Source: Hippophae tibetana
Taxonomy: Eukaryota > Streptophyta > Magnoliopsida > Rosales > Elaeagnaceae
Assembly: GCA_037013495.1 (NCBI GenBank)
Contig: CM072803.1
Location: forward strand, 53,271,627-53,335,626
Direction: 5' to 3'
Length of the DNA stretch: 64,000 nucleotides
Position 1 is the stretch's first letter; each line of letters starts with the position of its first letter. The notes beneath the pieces are model-generated. The model was given only the letters and a program-made list of their open reading frames with translations, did not search any database and had not been told where the DNA came from. This document shows, piece by piece, positions 21,427 to 35,100 of the stretch. A program made the position numbers and the translations under genes.

Positions 21427-24400
21427 TTTATTCAGCAACAAATTATTTGTAAAATAGAAATGAGAAAATGTTTAAGTTTTCATTTCCACTTATTTCTTTT
21501 TCCCAATATTCTATCATTATTTTGTTTCCTTCTTAAGTCTTAATTCCCACCAAAATCAAATTAATTCAAATATTTCTCCCTCTTCTCCCAAGATAAAAAG
21601 GTGATGGCTAGAGGTGGTTTTAGACATTATTGGGTAACTTCTTTGTATGTAGCATGAACCATATCCATAGGAGATAAGCATAATATTTCCAATCTTATTT
21701 ATTTGCTTCTTACTCATAAAATGGGTTTTGTAAACTAGATTCTTAGGAGGAGAGAGATAACCAAATTTAATTTCAATACAGTGCATTCCAACACAACAAG
21801 AATAACTTATAATAAATTGAGAATATTGATGTCATGAAAGAGTTAAAAATGAGAAATATTGTTTTCTTATACGAAATAATGAAAAAAAAATTCAAACGTT
21901 TCATAGTTTTGAATTTCAAGTCGTAATAAATTTTATTTAAATATATCATAATTATAATGATAAAACATTTGGAGTATTTATTCAGCAACAAATTATTTGT
22001 AAAATAGAAATGAGAAAATGTTTAAGTTTTCTTTTCCACTTATTTCTTTTTCCCAATATTCTATCATTATGTTGTTTCATTCGTAAGTCTTAATTCCCAC
22101 CAAAATCAAATTAATTCAAATATTTCTCCCTCTTTTCCCAATGGAAAAGGGCGATGGCTAGAGGTGGTTTTAGACATTATTTGGTAACTTCTTGGTACGT
22201 AGCATGAACCATATCCATAGGAGATAAGCATAATATTTCCAATCTTATTTATTTGCTTCTTACTCATAAAATCGGTTTTGTAAACTAGATTCTTAGGAGG
22301 AGAGAGATAACCAAATTTAATTTTAATACAGTGCATTCCAACACAACCAGAATAACTTATAAATAAATTGAGAATATTGATGTCATGAAAGAGTTAAAGA
22401 TGAGAAATATTGTTCGCTTATACGAAATAATGAACAAAATTTCAACCGTTTCATAGTTTTACATTTCAAGTCGTAATAAATTCCATTTAAATATATCATA
22501 ATTATCATGATAAAAAATTTGGAGTATTTATTCACCCACAAATTATTTGTAAAATAGAAATGAGAAAATGTTTAAGTTTTCTTTTCCACTTATTTCTTTT
22601 TCCCAATATTCTATCATTATTTTGTTTCCTTCTTAAGTCTTAATTCCCACCAAAATCAAATTAATTCAAATATTTCTCCCTCTTCTCCCAAGATAAAAAG
22701 GTGATGGCTAGAGGTGGTTTTAGACATTATTGGGTAACTTCTTGGTATGTAGCATGAACCATATCCATAGGAGATAAGCATAATATTTCCAATCTTATTT
22801 ATTTGCTTCTTACTCATAAAATGGGTTTTGTAAACAAGATTCTTAGGAGGAGAGAGATAACCAAATTTAATTTCAATACAGTGCATTCCAACACAACAAG
22901 AATAACTTATAATAAATTGAGAATATTGATGTCATGAAAGAGTTAAAAATGAGAAATATTGTTTTCTTATACGAAATAATGAAAAAAAAATTCAAACGTT
23001 TCATAGTTTTGAATTTCAAGTCGTAATAAATTCTATTTAAATATATCATAATTATAATGATAAAACATTTGGAGTATTTATTCAGCAACAAATTATTTGT
23101 AAAATAGAAATGAGAAAATGTTTAAGTTTTCTTTTCCACTTATTTCTTTTTCCCAATATTCTATTATTATGTTGTTTCATTCGTAAGTCTTAATTCCCAC
23201 CAAAATCAAATTAATTCAAATATTTCTCCCTCTTTTCCCAATGGAAAAGGGCGATGGCTAGAGGTGGTTTTAGACATTATTTGGTAACTTCTTGGTACGT
23301 AGCATGAACCATATCCATAGGAGATAAGCATAATATTTCCAATCTTATTTATTTGCTTCTTACTCATAAAATCGGTTTTGTAAACTAGATTCTTAGGAGG
23401 AGAGAGATAACCAAATTTAATTTTAATACAGTGCATTCCAACACAACCAGAATAACTTATAAATAAATTGAGAATATTGATGTCATGAAAGAGTTAAAGA
23501 TGAGAAATATTGTTCGCTTATACGAAATAATGAACAAAATTTCAACCGTTTCATAGTTTTACATTTCAAGTCGTAATAAATTCCATTTAAATATATCATA
23601 ATTATCATGATAAAAAATTTGGAGTATTTATTCACCCACAAATTATTTGTAAAATAGAAATGAGAAAATGTTTAAGTTTTCTTTTCCACTTATTTCTTTT
23701 TCCCAATATTCTATCATTATTTTGTTTCCTTCTTAAGTCTTAATTCCCACCAAAATCAAATTAATTCAAATATTTCTCCCTCTTCTCCCAAGATAAAAAG
23801 GTGATGGCTAGAGGTGGTTTTAGACATTATTGGGTAACTTCTTTGTATGTAGCATGAACCATATCCATAGGAGATAAGCATAATATTTCCAATCTTATTT
23901 ATTTGCTTCTTACTCATAAAATGGGTTTTGTAAACAAGATTCTTAGGAGGAGAGAGATAACCAAATTTAATTTCAATACAGTGCATTCCAACACAACAAG
24001 AATAACTTATAATAAATTGAGAATATTGATGTCATGAAAGAGTTAAAAATGAGAAATATTGTTTTCTTATACGAAATAATGAAAAACAAATTCAAACGTT
24101 TCATAGTTTTGAATTTCAAGTCGTAATAAATTCTATTTAAATATATCATAATTATAATGATAAAACATTTGGAGTATTTATTCAGCAACAAATTATTTGT
24201 AAAATAGAAATGAGAAAATGTTTAAGTTTTCTTTTCCACTTATTTCTTTTTCCCAATATTCTATCATTATGTTGTTTCATTCGTAAGTCTTAATTCCCAC
24301 CAAAATCAAATTAATTCAAATATTTCTCCCTCTTTTCCCAATGGAAAAGGGCGATGGCTAGAGGTGGTTTTAGACATTATTTGGTAACTTCTTGGTACGT

Positions 24401-26376
24401 AGCATGAACCATATCCATAGGAGATAAGCATAATATTTCCAATCTTATTTATTTGCTTCTTACTCATAAAATGGGTTTTGTAAACTAGATTCTTAGGAGG
24501 AGAGAGATAACCAAATTTAATTTTAATACAGTGCATTCCAACACAACCAGAATAACTTATAAATAAATTGAGAATATTGATATCATGAAAGAGTTAAAGA
24601 TGAGAAATATTGTTCGCTTATACGAAATAATGAACAAAATTTCAACCGTTTCATAGTTTTACATTTCAAGTCGTAATAAATTCCATTTAAATATATCATA
24701 ATTATCATGATAAAAAATTTGGAGTATTTATTCACCCACAAATTATTTGTAAAATAGAAATGAGAAAATGTTTAAGTTTTCTTTTCCACTTATTTCTTTT
24801 TCCCAATATTCTATCATTATTTTGTTTCCTTCTTAAGTCTTAATACCCACCAAAATCAAATTAATTCAAATATTTCTCCCTCTTCTCCCAAGATAAAAAG
24901 GTGATGGCTAGAGGTGGTTTTAGACATTATTGGGTAACTTCTTTGTATGTAGCATGAACCATATCCATAGGAGATAAGCATAATATTTCCAATCTTATTT
25001 ATTTGCTTCTTACTCATAAAATGGGTTTTGTAAACTAGATTCTTAGGAGGAGAGAGATAACCAAATTTAATTTCAATACAGTGCATTCCAACACAACAAG
25101 AATAACTTATAATAAATTGAGAATATTGATGTCATGAAAGAGTTAAAAATGAGAAATATTGTTCTCTTATACGAAATAATGAAAAAAAAATTCAAACGTT
25201 TCATAGTTTTGAATTTCAATTCGTAATAAATTCCATTTAAATATATCATAATTATAATGATAAAACATTTGGAGTATTTATTCAGCAACAAATTATTTGT
25301 AAAATAGAAATGAGAAAATGTTTAAGTTTTCTTTTCCACTTATTTCTTTTTCCCAATATTCTATCATTATGTTGTTTCATTCGTTAGTCTTAATTCCCAC
25401 CAAAATCAAATTAATTCAAATATTTCTCCCTCTTTTCCCAATGGAAAAGGGCGATGGCTAGAGGTGGTTTTAGACATTATTTGGTAACTTCTTGGTACGT
25501 AGCATGAACCATATCCATAGGAGATAAGCATAATATTTCCAATCTTATTTATTTGCTTCTTACTCATAAAATGGGTTTTGTAAACTAGATTCTTAGGAGG
25601 AGAGAGATAACCAAATTTAATTTCAATACAGTGCATTCCAACACAACCAGAATAACTTATAAATAAATTGAGAATATTGATGTCATGAAAGAGTTAAAGA
25701 TGAGAAATATTGTTCGCTTATACGAAATAATGAACAAAATTTCAACCGTTTCATAGTTTTACATTTCAAGTCGTAATAAATTCCATTTAAATATATCATA
25801 ATTATCATGATAAAAAATTTGGAGTATTTATTCACCCACAAATTATTTGTAAAATAGAAATGAGAAAATGTTTAAGTTTTCTTTTCCACTTATTTCTTTT
25901 TCCCAATATTCTATCATTATTTTGTTTCCTTCTTAAGTCTTAATTCCCACCAAAATCAAATTAATTCAAATATTTCTCCCTCTTCTCCCAAGATAAAAAG
26001 GTGATGGCTAGAGGTGGTTTTAGACATTATTGGGTAACTTCTTGGTATGTAGCATGAACCATATCCATAAGAGATAAGCATAATATTTCCAATCTTATTT
26101 ATTTGCTTCTTACTCATAAAATGGGTTTTGTAAACTAGATTCTTAGGAGGAGAGAGATAACCAAATTTAATTTCAATACAGTGCATTCCAACACAACAAG
26201 AATAACTTCTAATAAATTGAGAATATTGATGTCATGAAAGAGTTAAAAATGAGAAATATTGTTCTCTTATACGAAATAATGAACAAAATTTCAAACGTTT
26301 CATAGTTTTGAATTTCAAGTCGTAATAAATTCCATTTAAATATATCATAATTATAATGATAAAATATTTGGAGTAT
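21427..26376. repeat. Dimeric higher-order repeat, main part (1100 bp unit, four full copies plus one monomer)
   Basis: H/P pairs repeat with exact 1100 bp spacing: equivalent positions are 21786, 22886, 23986, 25086 and 26186 for H and 22336, 23436, 24536 and 25636 for P. P copies carry TTTAATTTTAATACAG in the first three and TTTAATTTCAATACAG in the last. The block ends where H loses the A-run form. Confidence 0.85.
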
Positions 26377-29122
26377 TTATTCAGCAACAAATTATTTGTA
26401 AAATAGAAATGAGAAAATGTTTAAGTTTTCTTTTCCACTTATTTCTTTTTCCCAATATTCTATCATTATTTTGTTTCCTTCTTAAGTCTTAATTCCCACC
26501 AAAATGAAATTAATTCAAATATTTCTCCCTCTTCTCCCAAGATAAAAAGGTGATGGCTAGAGGTGGTTTTAGACATTATTTGGTAACTTCTTGGTATGTA
26601 GCATGAACCATATCCATAGGAGATAAGCATAATATTTCCAATCTTATTTATTTGCTTCTTACTCATAAAATGGGTTTTGTAAACTAGATTCTTAGGAGGA
26701 GAGAGATAACCAAATTTAATTTCAATACAGTGCATTCCAACACAACTAGAATAACTTATAAATAAATTGAGAATATTGATGTCATGAAAGAGTTAAAGAT
26801 GAGAAATATTGTTCGCTTATACGAAATAATGAACAAAATTTCAACCGTTTCATAGTTTTACATTTCAAGTCGTAATAAATTCCATTTAAATATATCATAA
26901 TTATCATGATAAAAAATTTGGAGTATTTATTCACCCACAAATTATTTGTAAAATAGAAATGAGAAAATGTTTAAGTTTTCTTTTCCACTTATTTATTTTT
27001 CCCAATATTCTATCATTATGTTGTTTCATTCGTAAGTCTTAATTCCCACCAAAATCAAATTAATTCAAATATTTCTCCCTCTTTTCCCAATGGAAAAGGG
27101 CGATGGCTAGAGGTGGTTTTAGACATTATTTGGTAAGTCCTTGGTACGTAGCATGAACCATATCCATAGAAGATAAGCATAATATTTATAATCTTATTTA
27201 TTTGCTTCTTTCTCATAAAATGGGTTTTGTAAACTAGATTCTTATAAGGAGAGAGATAACCAAATTTAATTTCAATACAGTGCATTCCAACACAACAAGA
27301 ATAACTTATAATAAATTGAGAATATTGATGTCATGAAAGAGTTAAAAATGAGAAATATTGTTCTCTTATACGAAATAATGAACAAAATTTCAAACATTTC
27401 ATAGTTTTGAATTTCAAGTCGTAATAAATTCCATTTAAATATGTCATAATTATAATGATAAAACATTTGGAGTATTTATTCAGCAACAAATTATTTGTAA
27501 AATAGAAATGAGAAAATGTTTAAGTTTTCTTTTCCACTTATTTCTTTTTCCCAATATTCTATCATTATTTTGTTTCCTTCTTAAGTCTTAATTCCCACCA
27601 AAATGAAATTAATTCAAATATTTCTCCCCCTTCTCCCAAGATAAAAAGGTGATGGCTAGAGGTGGTTTTAGACATTATTTGGTAACTTCTTGGTATGTAG
27701 CATGAACCATATCCATAGGAGATAAGCATAATATTTCCAATCTTATTTATTTGCTTCTTACTCATAAAATGGGTTTTGTAAACTAGATTCTTAGGAGGAG
27801 AGAGATAACCAAATTTAATTTCAATACAGTGCATTCCAACACAACAAGAATAACTTATAATAAATTGAGAATATTGATGTCATGAAAGTGTTAAAAATGA
27901 GAAATATTGTTCTCTTATACGAAATAATAAACAAAATTTCAAACGTTTCATAGTTTTGAATTTCAAGTCGTAATAAATTCCATTTAAATATATCATAATT
28001 ATAAGGATAAAACATTTGGAGTATTTATTCAGCAACAAATTATTTGTAAAATAGAAATGAGAAAATGTTTAAGTTTTCTTTTCCACTTATTTCTTTTTCC
28101 CACTATTCTATCATTATTTTGTTTCCTTCTTAAGTCTTAATTCCCACCAAAATCAAATTAATTCAAATATTTCTCCCTCTTTTCCCAATGGAAAAGGGCG
28201 ATGGCTAGAGGTGGTTTTAGACATTATTTGGTAACTTCTTGGTACGTAGCATGAACCATATCCATAGGAGATAAGCATAATATTTCCAATCTTATTTATT
28301 TGCTTCTTACTCATAAAATGGGTTTTGTAAACTAGATTCTTAGGAGGAGAGAGATAACCAAATTTAATTTCAATACAGTGCATTCCAACACAACCAGAAT
28401 AACTTATAAATAAATTGAGAATATTGATGTCATGAAAGAGTTAAAGATGAGAAATATTGTTCGCTTATACGAAATAATGAACAAAATTTCAACCGTTTCA
28501 TAGTTTTACATTTCATGTCGTAATAAATTCCATTTAAATATATCATAATTATCATGATAAAAAATTTGGAGTATTTATTCACCCACAAATTATTTGTAAA
28601 ATAGAAATGAGAAAATGTTTAAGTTTTCTTTTCCACTTATTTATTTTTCCCAATATTCTATCATTATGTTGTTTCATTCGTAAGTCTTAATTCCCACCAA
28701 AATCAAATTAATTCAAATATTTCTCCCTATTTTCCCAATGGAAAAGGGCGATGGCTAGAGGTGGTTTTAGACAATATTTGGTAAGTTCTTGGTACGTAGC
28801 ATGAACCATATCCATAGGAGATAAGCATAATATTTCCAATCTTATTTATTTGCTTCTTACTCATAAAATGGGTTTTGTAAACTAGATTCTTAGGAGGAGA
28901 GAGATAACCAAATTTAATTTCAATACAGTGCATTCCAACACAACAAGAATAACTTCTAATAAATTGAGAATATTGATGTCATGAAAGTGTTAAAAATGAG
29001 AAATATTGTTCTCTTATACGAAATAATGAACAAAATTTCAAACGTTTCATAGTTTTAAATTTCAAGTCGTAATAAATTCCATTTAAATATATCATAATTA
29101 TAATGATAAAACATTTGGAGTA
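26377..29122. repeat. Mixed monomers between dimeric and hexameric blocks
   Basis: Five monomers with no repeated higher-order unit. The stretch from about 26890 to 28830 is paralogous to about 45557-47497, at an offset of 18667 bp. Shared private marks are CTCCCCC, GAAATAATAAAC, TTATAAGGATAAAAC, CCCACTATTC and CCCTATTTTCCC. Confidence 0.8.
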
Positions 29123-32100
29123 TTTATTCAGCAACAAATTATTTGTAAAATAGAAATGAGAAAATGTTTAAGTTTTCTTTTCCACTTATTTCTTTTTCCC
29201 AATATTCTATCATTATTTTGTTTCCTTCTTAAGTCTTAATTCCCACCAAAATGAAATTAATTCAAATATTTCTCCCTCTTCTCCCAAGATTAAAAGGTGA
29301 TGGCTAGAGGTGGTTTTAGACATTATTTGGTAACTTCTTGGTACGTAGCATGAACCATATCCATAGGAGATAAGCATAATATTTCCAATCTTAATTATTT
29401 GCTTCTTACTCATAAAATGGGTTTTGTAAACTAGATTCTTAGGAGGAGAGAGATAACCAAATTTAATTTCAATACAGTGCATTCCAACACAACAAGAATA
29501 ACTTATAATAAATTGAGAATATTGATGTCATGAAAGAGTTAAAAATGAGAAATATTGTTCTCTTATACGAAATAATGAACAAAATTTCAAACGTTTCATT
29601 GTTTTGAATTTCAAGTCGTAATAAATTCCATTTAAATATGTCATAATTATAATGATAAAACATTGGGAGTATTTATTCAGCAACAAATTATTTGTAAAAT
29701 AGAAATGAGAAAATGTTTAAGTTTTCTTTTCCACTTATTTCTTTTTCCCAATATTCTATCATTATTTTGTTTCCTTCTTAAGTCTTAATTCCCACCAAAA
29801 TGAAATTAATTCAAATATTTCTCCCTCTTCTCCCAAGATAAAAAGGTGATGGCTAGAGGTGGTTTTAGGCATTATTGGGTAACTTCTTGGTATGTAGCAT
29901 GAACCATATCCATAGGAGATAAGCATAATATTTCCAATCTTATTTATTTGCTTCTTACTCATAAAATGGGTTTTGTAAACTAGATACTTATAAGGAGAGA
30001 GATAACCAAATTTAATTTCAATACAGTGCATTCCAACACAACAAGAATAACTTATAATAAATTGAGAATATTGATGTCATGAAAGAGTTAAAAATGAGAA
30101 ATATTGTTCTCTTATACGAAATAATGAAAAAAATTTCAAACGTTTCATAGTTTTGAATTTCAAGTCGTAATAAATTCCATTTAAATATATCATAATTATA
30201 ATGATAAAACATTTGGAGTATTTATTCAGCAACAAATTATTTGTAAAATAGAAATGAGAAAATGTTTAAGTTTTCTTTTCCACTTATTTCTTTTTCCCAA
30301 TATTCTATCATTATGTTGTTTCATTCGTAAGTCTTAATTCCCACCAAAATCAAATTAATTCAAATATTTCTCCCTCTTCTCCTAAGATAAAAAGGTGATG
30401 GCTAGAGGTGGTTTTAGACATTATTTGGTAACTTCTTGGTATGTAGCATGAACCATATCCATAGGAGATAAGCATAATATTTCCAATCTTATTTATTTGC
30501 TTCTTACTCATAAAATGGGTTTTGTAAACTAGATTCTTAGGAGGAGAGAGATAACCAAATTTAATTTCAATACAGTGCATTCCAACACAACAAGAATAAC
30601 TTCTAATAAATTGAGAATATTGATGTCATGAAAGTGTTAAAAATGAGAAATATTGTTCTCTTATACGAAATAATGAACAAAATTTCAAACGTTTCATAGT
30701 TTTGAAATTCAAGTCGTAATAAATTCCATTTAAATATATCATAATTATAATGATAAAACATTTGGAGTATTTATTCAGCAACAAATTATTTGTAAAATAG
30801 AAATGAGAAAATGTTTAAGTTTTCTTTTCCACTTATTTCTTTTTCCCAATATTCTATCATTATTTTGTTTCCTTCTTAAGTCTTAATTCCCACCAAAATC
30901 AAATTAATTCAAATATTTCTCCCTCTTTTCCCAATGGAAAAGGGCGATGGCTAGAGGTGGTTTTAGACATTATTTGGTAACTTCTTGGTACGTAGCATGA
31001 ACCATATCCATAGGAGATAAGCATAATATTTATAATCTTATTTATTTGCTTCTTACTCATAAAATGGGTTTTGTAAACTAGATTCTTAGGAGGAGAGAGA
31101 TAACCAAATTTAATTTCAATACAGTGCATTCCAACACAACAAGAATAACTTATAATAAATTGAGAATATTGATGTCATGAAAGAGTTAAAAATGAGAAAT
31201 ATTGTTCTCTTATACGAAATAATGAACAAAATTTCAACCGTTTCATAGTTTTGAATTTCAAGTCGTAATAAATTTCATTTAAATATGTCATAATTATAAT
31301 GATAAAACATTTGGAGTATTTATTCACCCACAAATTATTTGTAAAATAGAAATGAGAAAATGTTTAAGTTTTCTTTTCCACTTATTTCTTTTTCCCAATA
31401 TTCTATCATTATTTTGTTTCCTTCTTAAGTCTTAATTCCCACCAAAATGAAATTAATTCAAATATTTCTCCCTCTTCTCCCAAGATAAAAAGGTGATGGC
31501 TAGAGGTGGTTTTAGACATTATTTGGTAACTTCTTGGTATGTAGCATGAACCATATCCATAGGAGATAAGCATAATATGTCCAATCTTATTTATTTGCTT
31601 CTTACTCATAAAATAGGTTTTGTAAACTAGATTCTTAGGAGGAGAGAGATAACCAAATTTAATTTCAATAGAGTGAATTCCAACACAACAAGAATAACTT
31701 ATAATAAATTGAGAATATTGATGTCATGAAAGAGTTAAAAATGAGAAATATTGTTCTCTTATACGAAATAATGAACAAAATTTCAAACGTTTCATAGTTT
31801 TGAATTTCAAGTCGTAATAAATTCCATTTAAATATATCATAATTATAATGATAAAACATTTGGAGTATTTATTCAGCAACAAATTATTTGTAAAATAGAA
31901 ATGAGAAAATGTTTAAGTTTTCTTTTCCACTTATTTCTTTTTCCCAATATTCTATCATTATTTTGTTTCCTTCTTAAGTCTTAATTCCCACCAAAATGAA
32001 ATTAATTCAAATATTTCTCCCTCTTCTCCCAAGATAAAAAGGTGATGGCTAGAGGTGGTTTTAGACATTATTTGGTAAGTTCTTGGTACGTAGCATGAAC

Positions 32101-35100
32101 CATATCCATAGGAGATAAGCATAATATTTCCAATCTTATTTATTTGCTTCTTACTCATAAAATGGGTTTTGTAAACTAGATTCTTAGGAGGAGAGAGATA
32201 ACCAAATTTAATTTCAATACAGTGCATTCCAACACAACAAGAATAACTTCTAATAAATTGAGAATATTGATGTCATGAAAGTGTTAAAAATGAGAAATAT
32301 TGTTCTCTTATACGAAATAATGAACAAAATTTCAAACGTTTCATAGTTTTAAATTTCAAGTCGTAATAAATTCCATTTAAATATATCATAATTATAATGA
32401 TAAAACATTTGGAGTATTTATTCAGCAACAAATTATTTGTAAAATAGAAATGAGAAAATGTTTAAGTTTTCTTTTCCACTTATTTCTTTTTCCCAATATT
32501 CTATCATTATTTTGTTTCCTTCTTAAGTCTTAATTCCCACCAAAATGAAATTAATTCAAATATTTCTCCCTCTTCTCCCAAGATTAAAAGGTGATGGCTA
32601 GAGGTGGTTTTAGACATTATTTGGTAACTTCTTGGTACGTAGCATGAACCATATCCATAGGAGATAAGCATAATATTTCCAATCTTAATTATTTGCTTCT
32701 TACTCATAAAATGGGTTTTGTAAACTAGATTCTTAGGAGGAGAGAGATAACCAAATTTAATTTCAATACAGTGCATTCCAACACAACAAGAATAACTTAT
32801 AATAAATTGAGAATATTGATGTCATGAAAGAGTTAAAAATGAGAAATATTGTTCTCTTATACGAAATAATGAACAAAATTTCAAACGTTTCATTGTTTTG
32901 AATTTCAAGTCGTAATAAATTCCATTTAAATATGTCATAATTATAATGATAAAACATTGGGAGTATTTATTCAGCAACAAATTATTTGTAAAATAGAAAT
33001 GAGAAAATGTTTAAGTTTTCTTTTCCACTTATTTCTTTTTCCCAATATTCTATCATTATTTTGTTTCCTTCTTAAGTCTTAATTCCCACCAAAATGAAAT
33101 TAATTCAAATATTTCTCCCTCTTCTCCCAAGATAAAAAGGTGATGGCTAGAGGTGGTTTTAGGCATTATTGGGTAACTTCTTGGTATGTAGCATGAACCA
33201 TATCCATAGGAGATAAGCATAATATTTCCAATCTTATTTATTTGCTTCTTACTCATAAAATGGGTTTTGTAAACTAGATACTTATAAGGAGAGAGATAAC
33301 CAAATTTAATTTCAATACAGTGCATTCCAACACAACAAGAATAACTTATAATAAATTGAGAATATTGATGTCATGAAAGAGTTAAAAATGAGAAATATTG
33401 TTCTCTTATACGAAATAATGAAAAAAATTTCAAACGTTTCATAGTTTTGAATTTCAAGTCGTAATAAATTCCATTTAAATATATCATAATTATAATGATA
33501 AAACATTTGGAGTATTTATTCAGCAACAAATTATTTGTAAAATAGAAATGAGAAAATGTTTAAGTTTTCTTTTCCACTTATTTCTTTTTCCCAATATTCT
33601 ATCATTATGTTGTTTCATTCGTAAGTCTTAATTCCCACCAAAATCAAATTAATTCAAATATTTCTCCCTCTTCTCCCAAGATAAAAAGGTGATGGCTAGA
33701 GGTGGTTTTAGACATTATTTGGTAACTTCTTGGTATGTAGCATGAACCATATCCATAGGAGATAAGCATAATATTTCCAATCTTATTTATTTGCTTCTTA
33801 CTCATAAAATGGGTTTTGTAAACTAGATTCTTAGGAGGAGAGAGATAACCAAATTTAATTTCAATACAGTGCATTCCAACACAACAAGAATAACTTCTAA
33901 TAAATTGAGAATATTGATGTCATGAAAGTGTTAAAAATGAGAAATATTGTTCTCTTATACGAAATAATGAACAAAATTTCAAACGTTTCATAGTTTTGAA
34001 ATTCAAGTCGTAATAAATTCCATTTAAATATATCATAATTATAATGATAAAACATTTGGAGTATTTATTCAGCAACAAATTATTTGTAAAATAGAAATGA
34101 GAAAATGTTTAAGTTTTCTTTTCCACTTATTTCTTTTTCCCAATATTCTATCATTATTTTGTTTCCTTCTTAAGTCTTAATTCCCACCAAAATCAAATTA
34201 ATTCAAATATTTCTCCCTCTTTTCCCAATGGAAAAGGGCGATGGCTAGAGGTGGTTTTAGACATTATTTGGTAACTTCTTGGTACGTAGCATGAACCATA
34301 TCCATAGGAGATAAGCATAATATTTATAATCTTATTTATTTGCTTCTTACTCATAAAATGGGTTTTGTAAACTAGATTCTTAGGAGGAGAGAGATAACCA
34401 AATTTAATTTCAATACAGTGCATTCCAACACAACAAGAATAACTTATAATAAATTGAGAATATTGATGTCATGAAAGAGTTAAAAATGAGAAATATTGTT
34501 CTCTTATACGAAATAATGAACAAAATTTCAACCGTTTCATAGTTTTGAATTTCAAGTCGTAATAAATTCCATTTAAATATGTCATAATTATAATGATAAA
34601 ACATTTGGAGTATTTATTCACCCACAAATTATTTGTAAAATAGAAATGAGAAAATGTTTAAGTTTTCTTTTCCACTTATTTCTTTTTCCCAATATTCTAT
34701 CATTATTTTGTTTCCTTCTTAAGTCTTAATTCCCACCAAAATGAAATTAATTCAAATATTTCTCCCTCTTCTCCCAAGATAAAAAGGTGATGGCTAGAGG
34801 TGGTTTTAGACATTATTTGGTAACTTCTTGGTATGTAGCATGAACCATATCCATAGGAGATAAGCATAATATGTCCAATCTTATTTATTTGCTTCTTACT
34901 CATAAAATAGGTTTTGTAAACTAGATTCTTAGGAGGAGAGAGATAACCAAATTTAATTTCAATAGAGTGAATTCCAACACAACAAGAATAACTTATAATA
35001 AATTGAGAATATTGATGTCATGAAAGAGTTAAAAATGAGAAATATTGTTCTCTTATACGAAATAATGAACAAAATTTCAAACGTTTCATAGTTTTGAATT

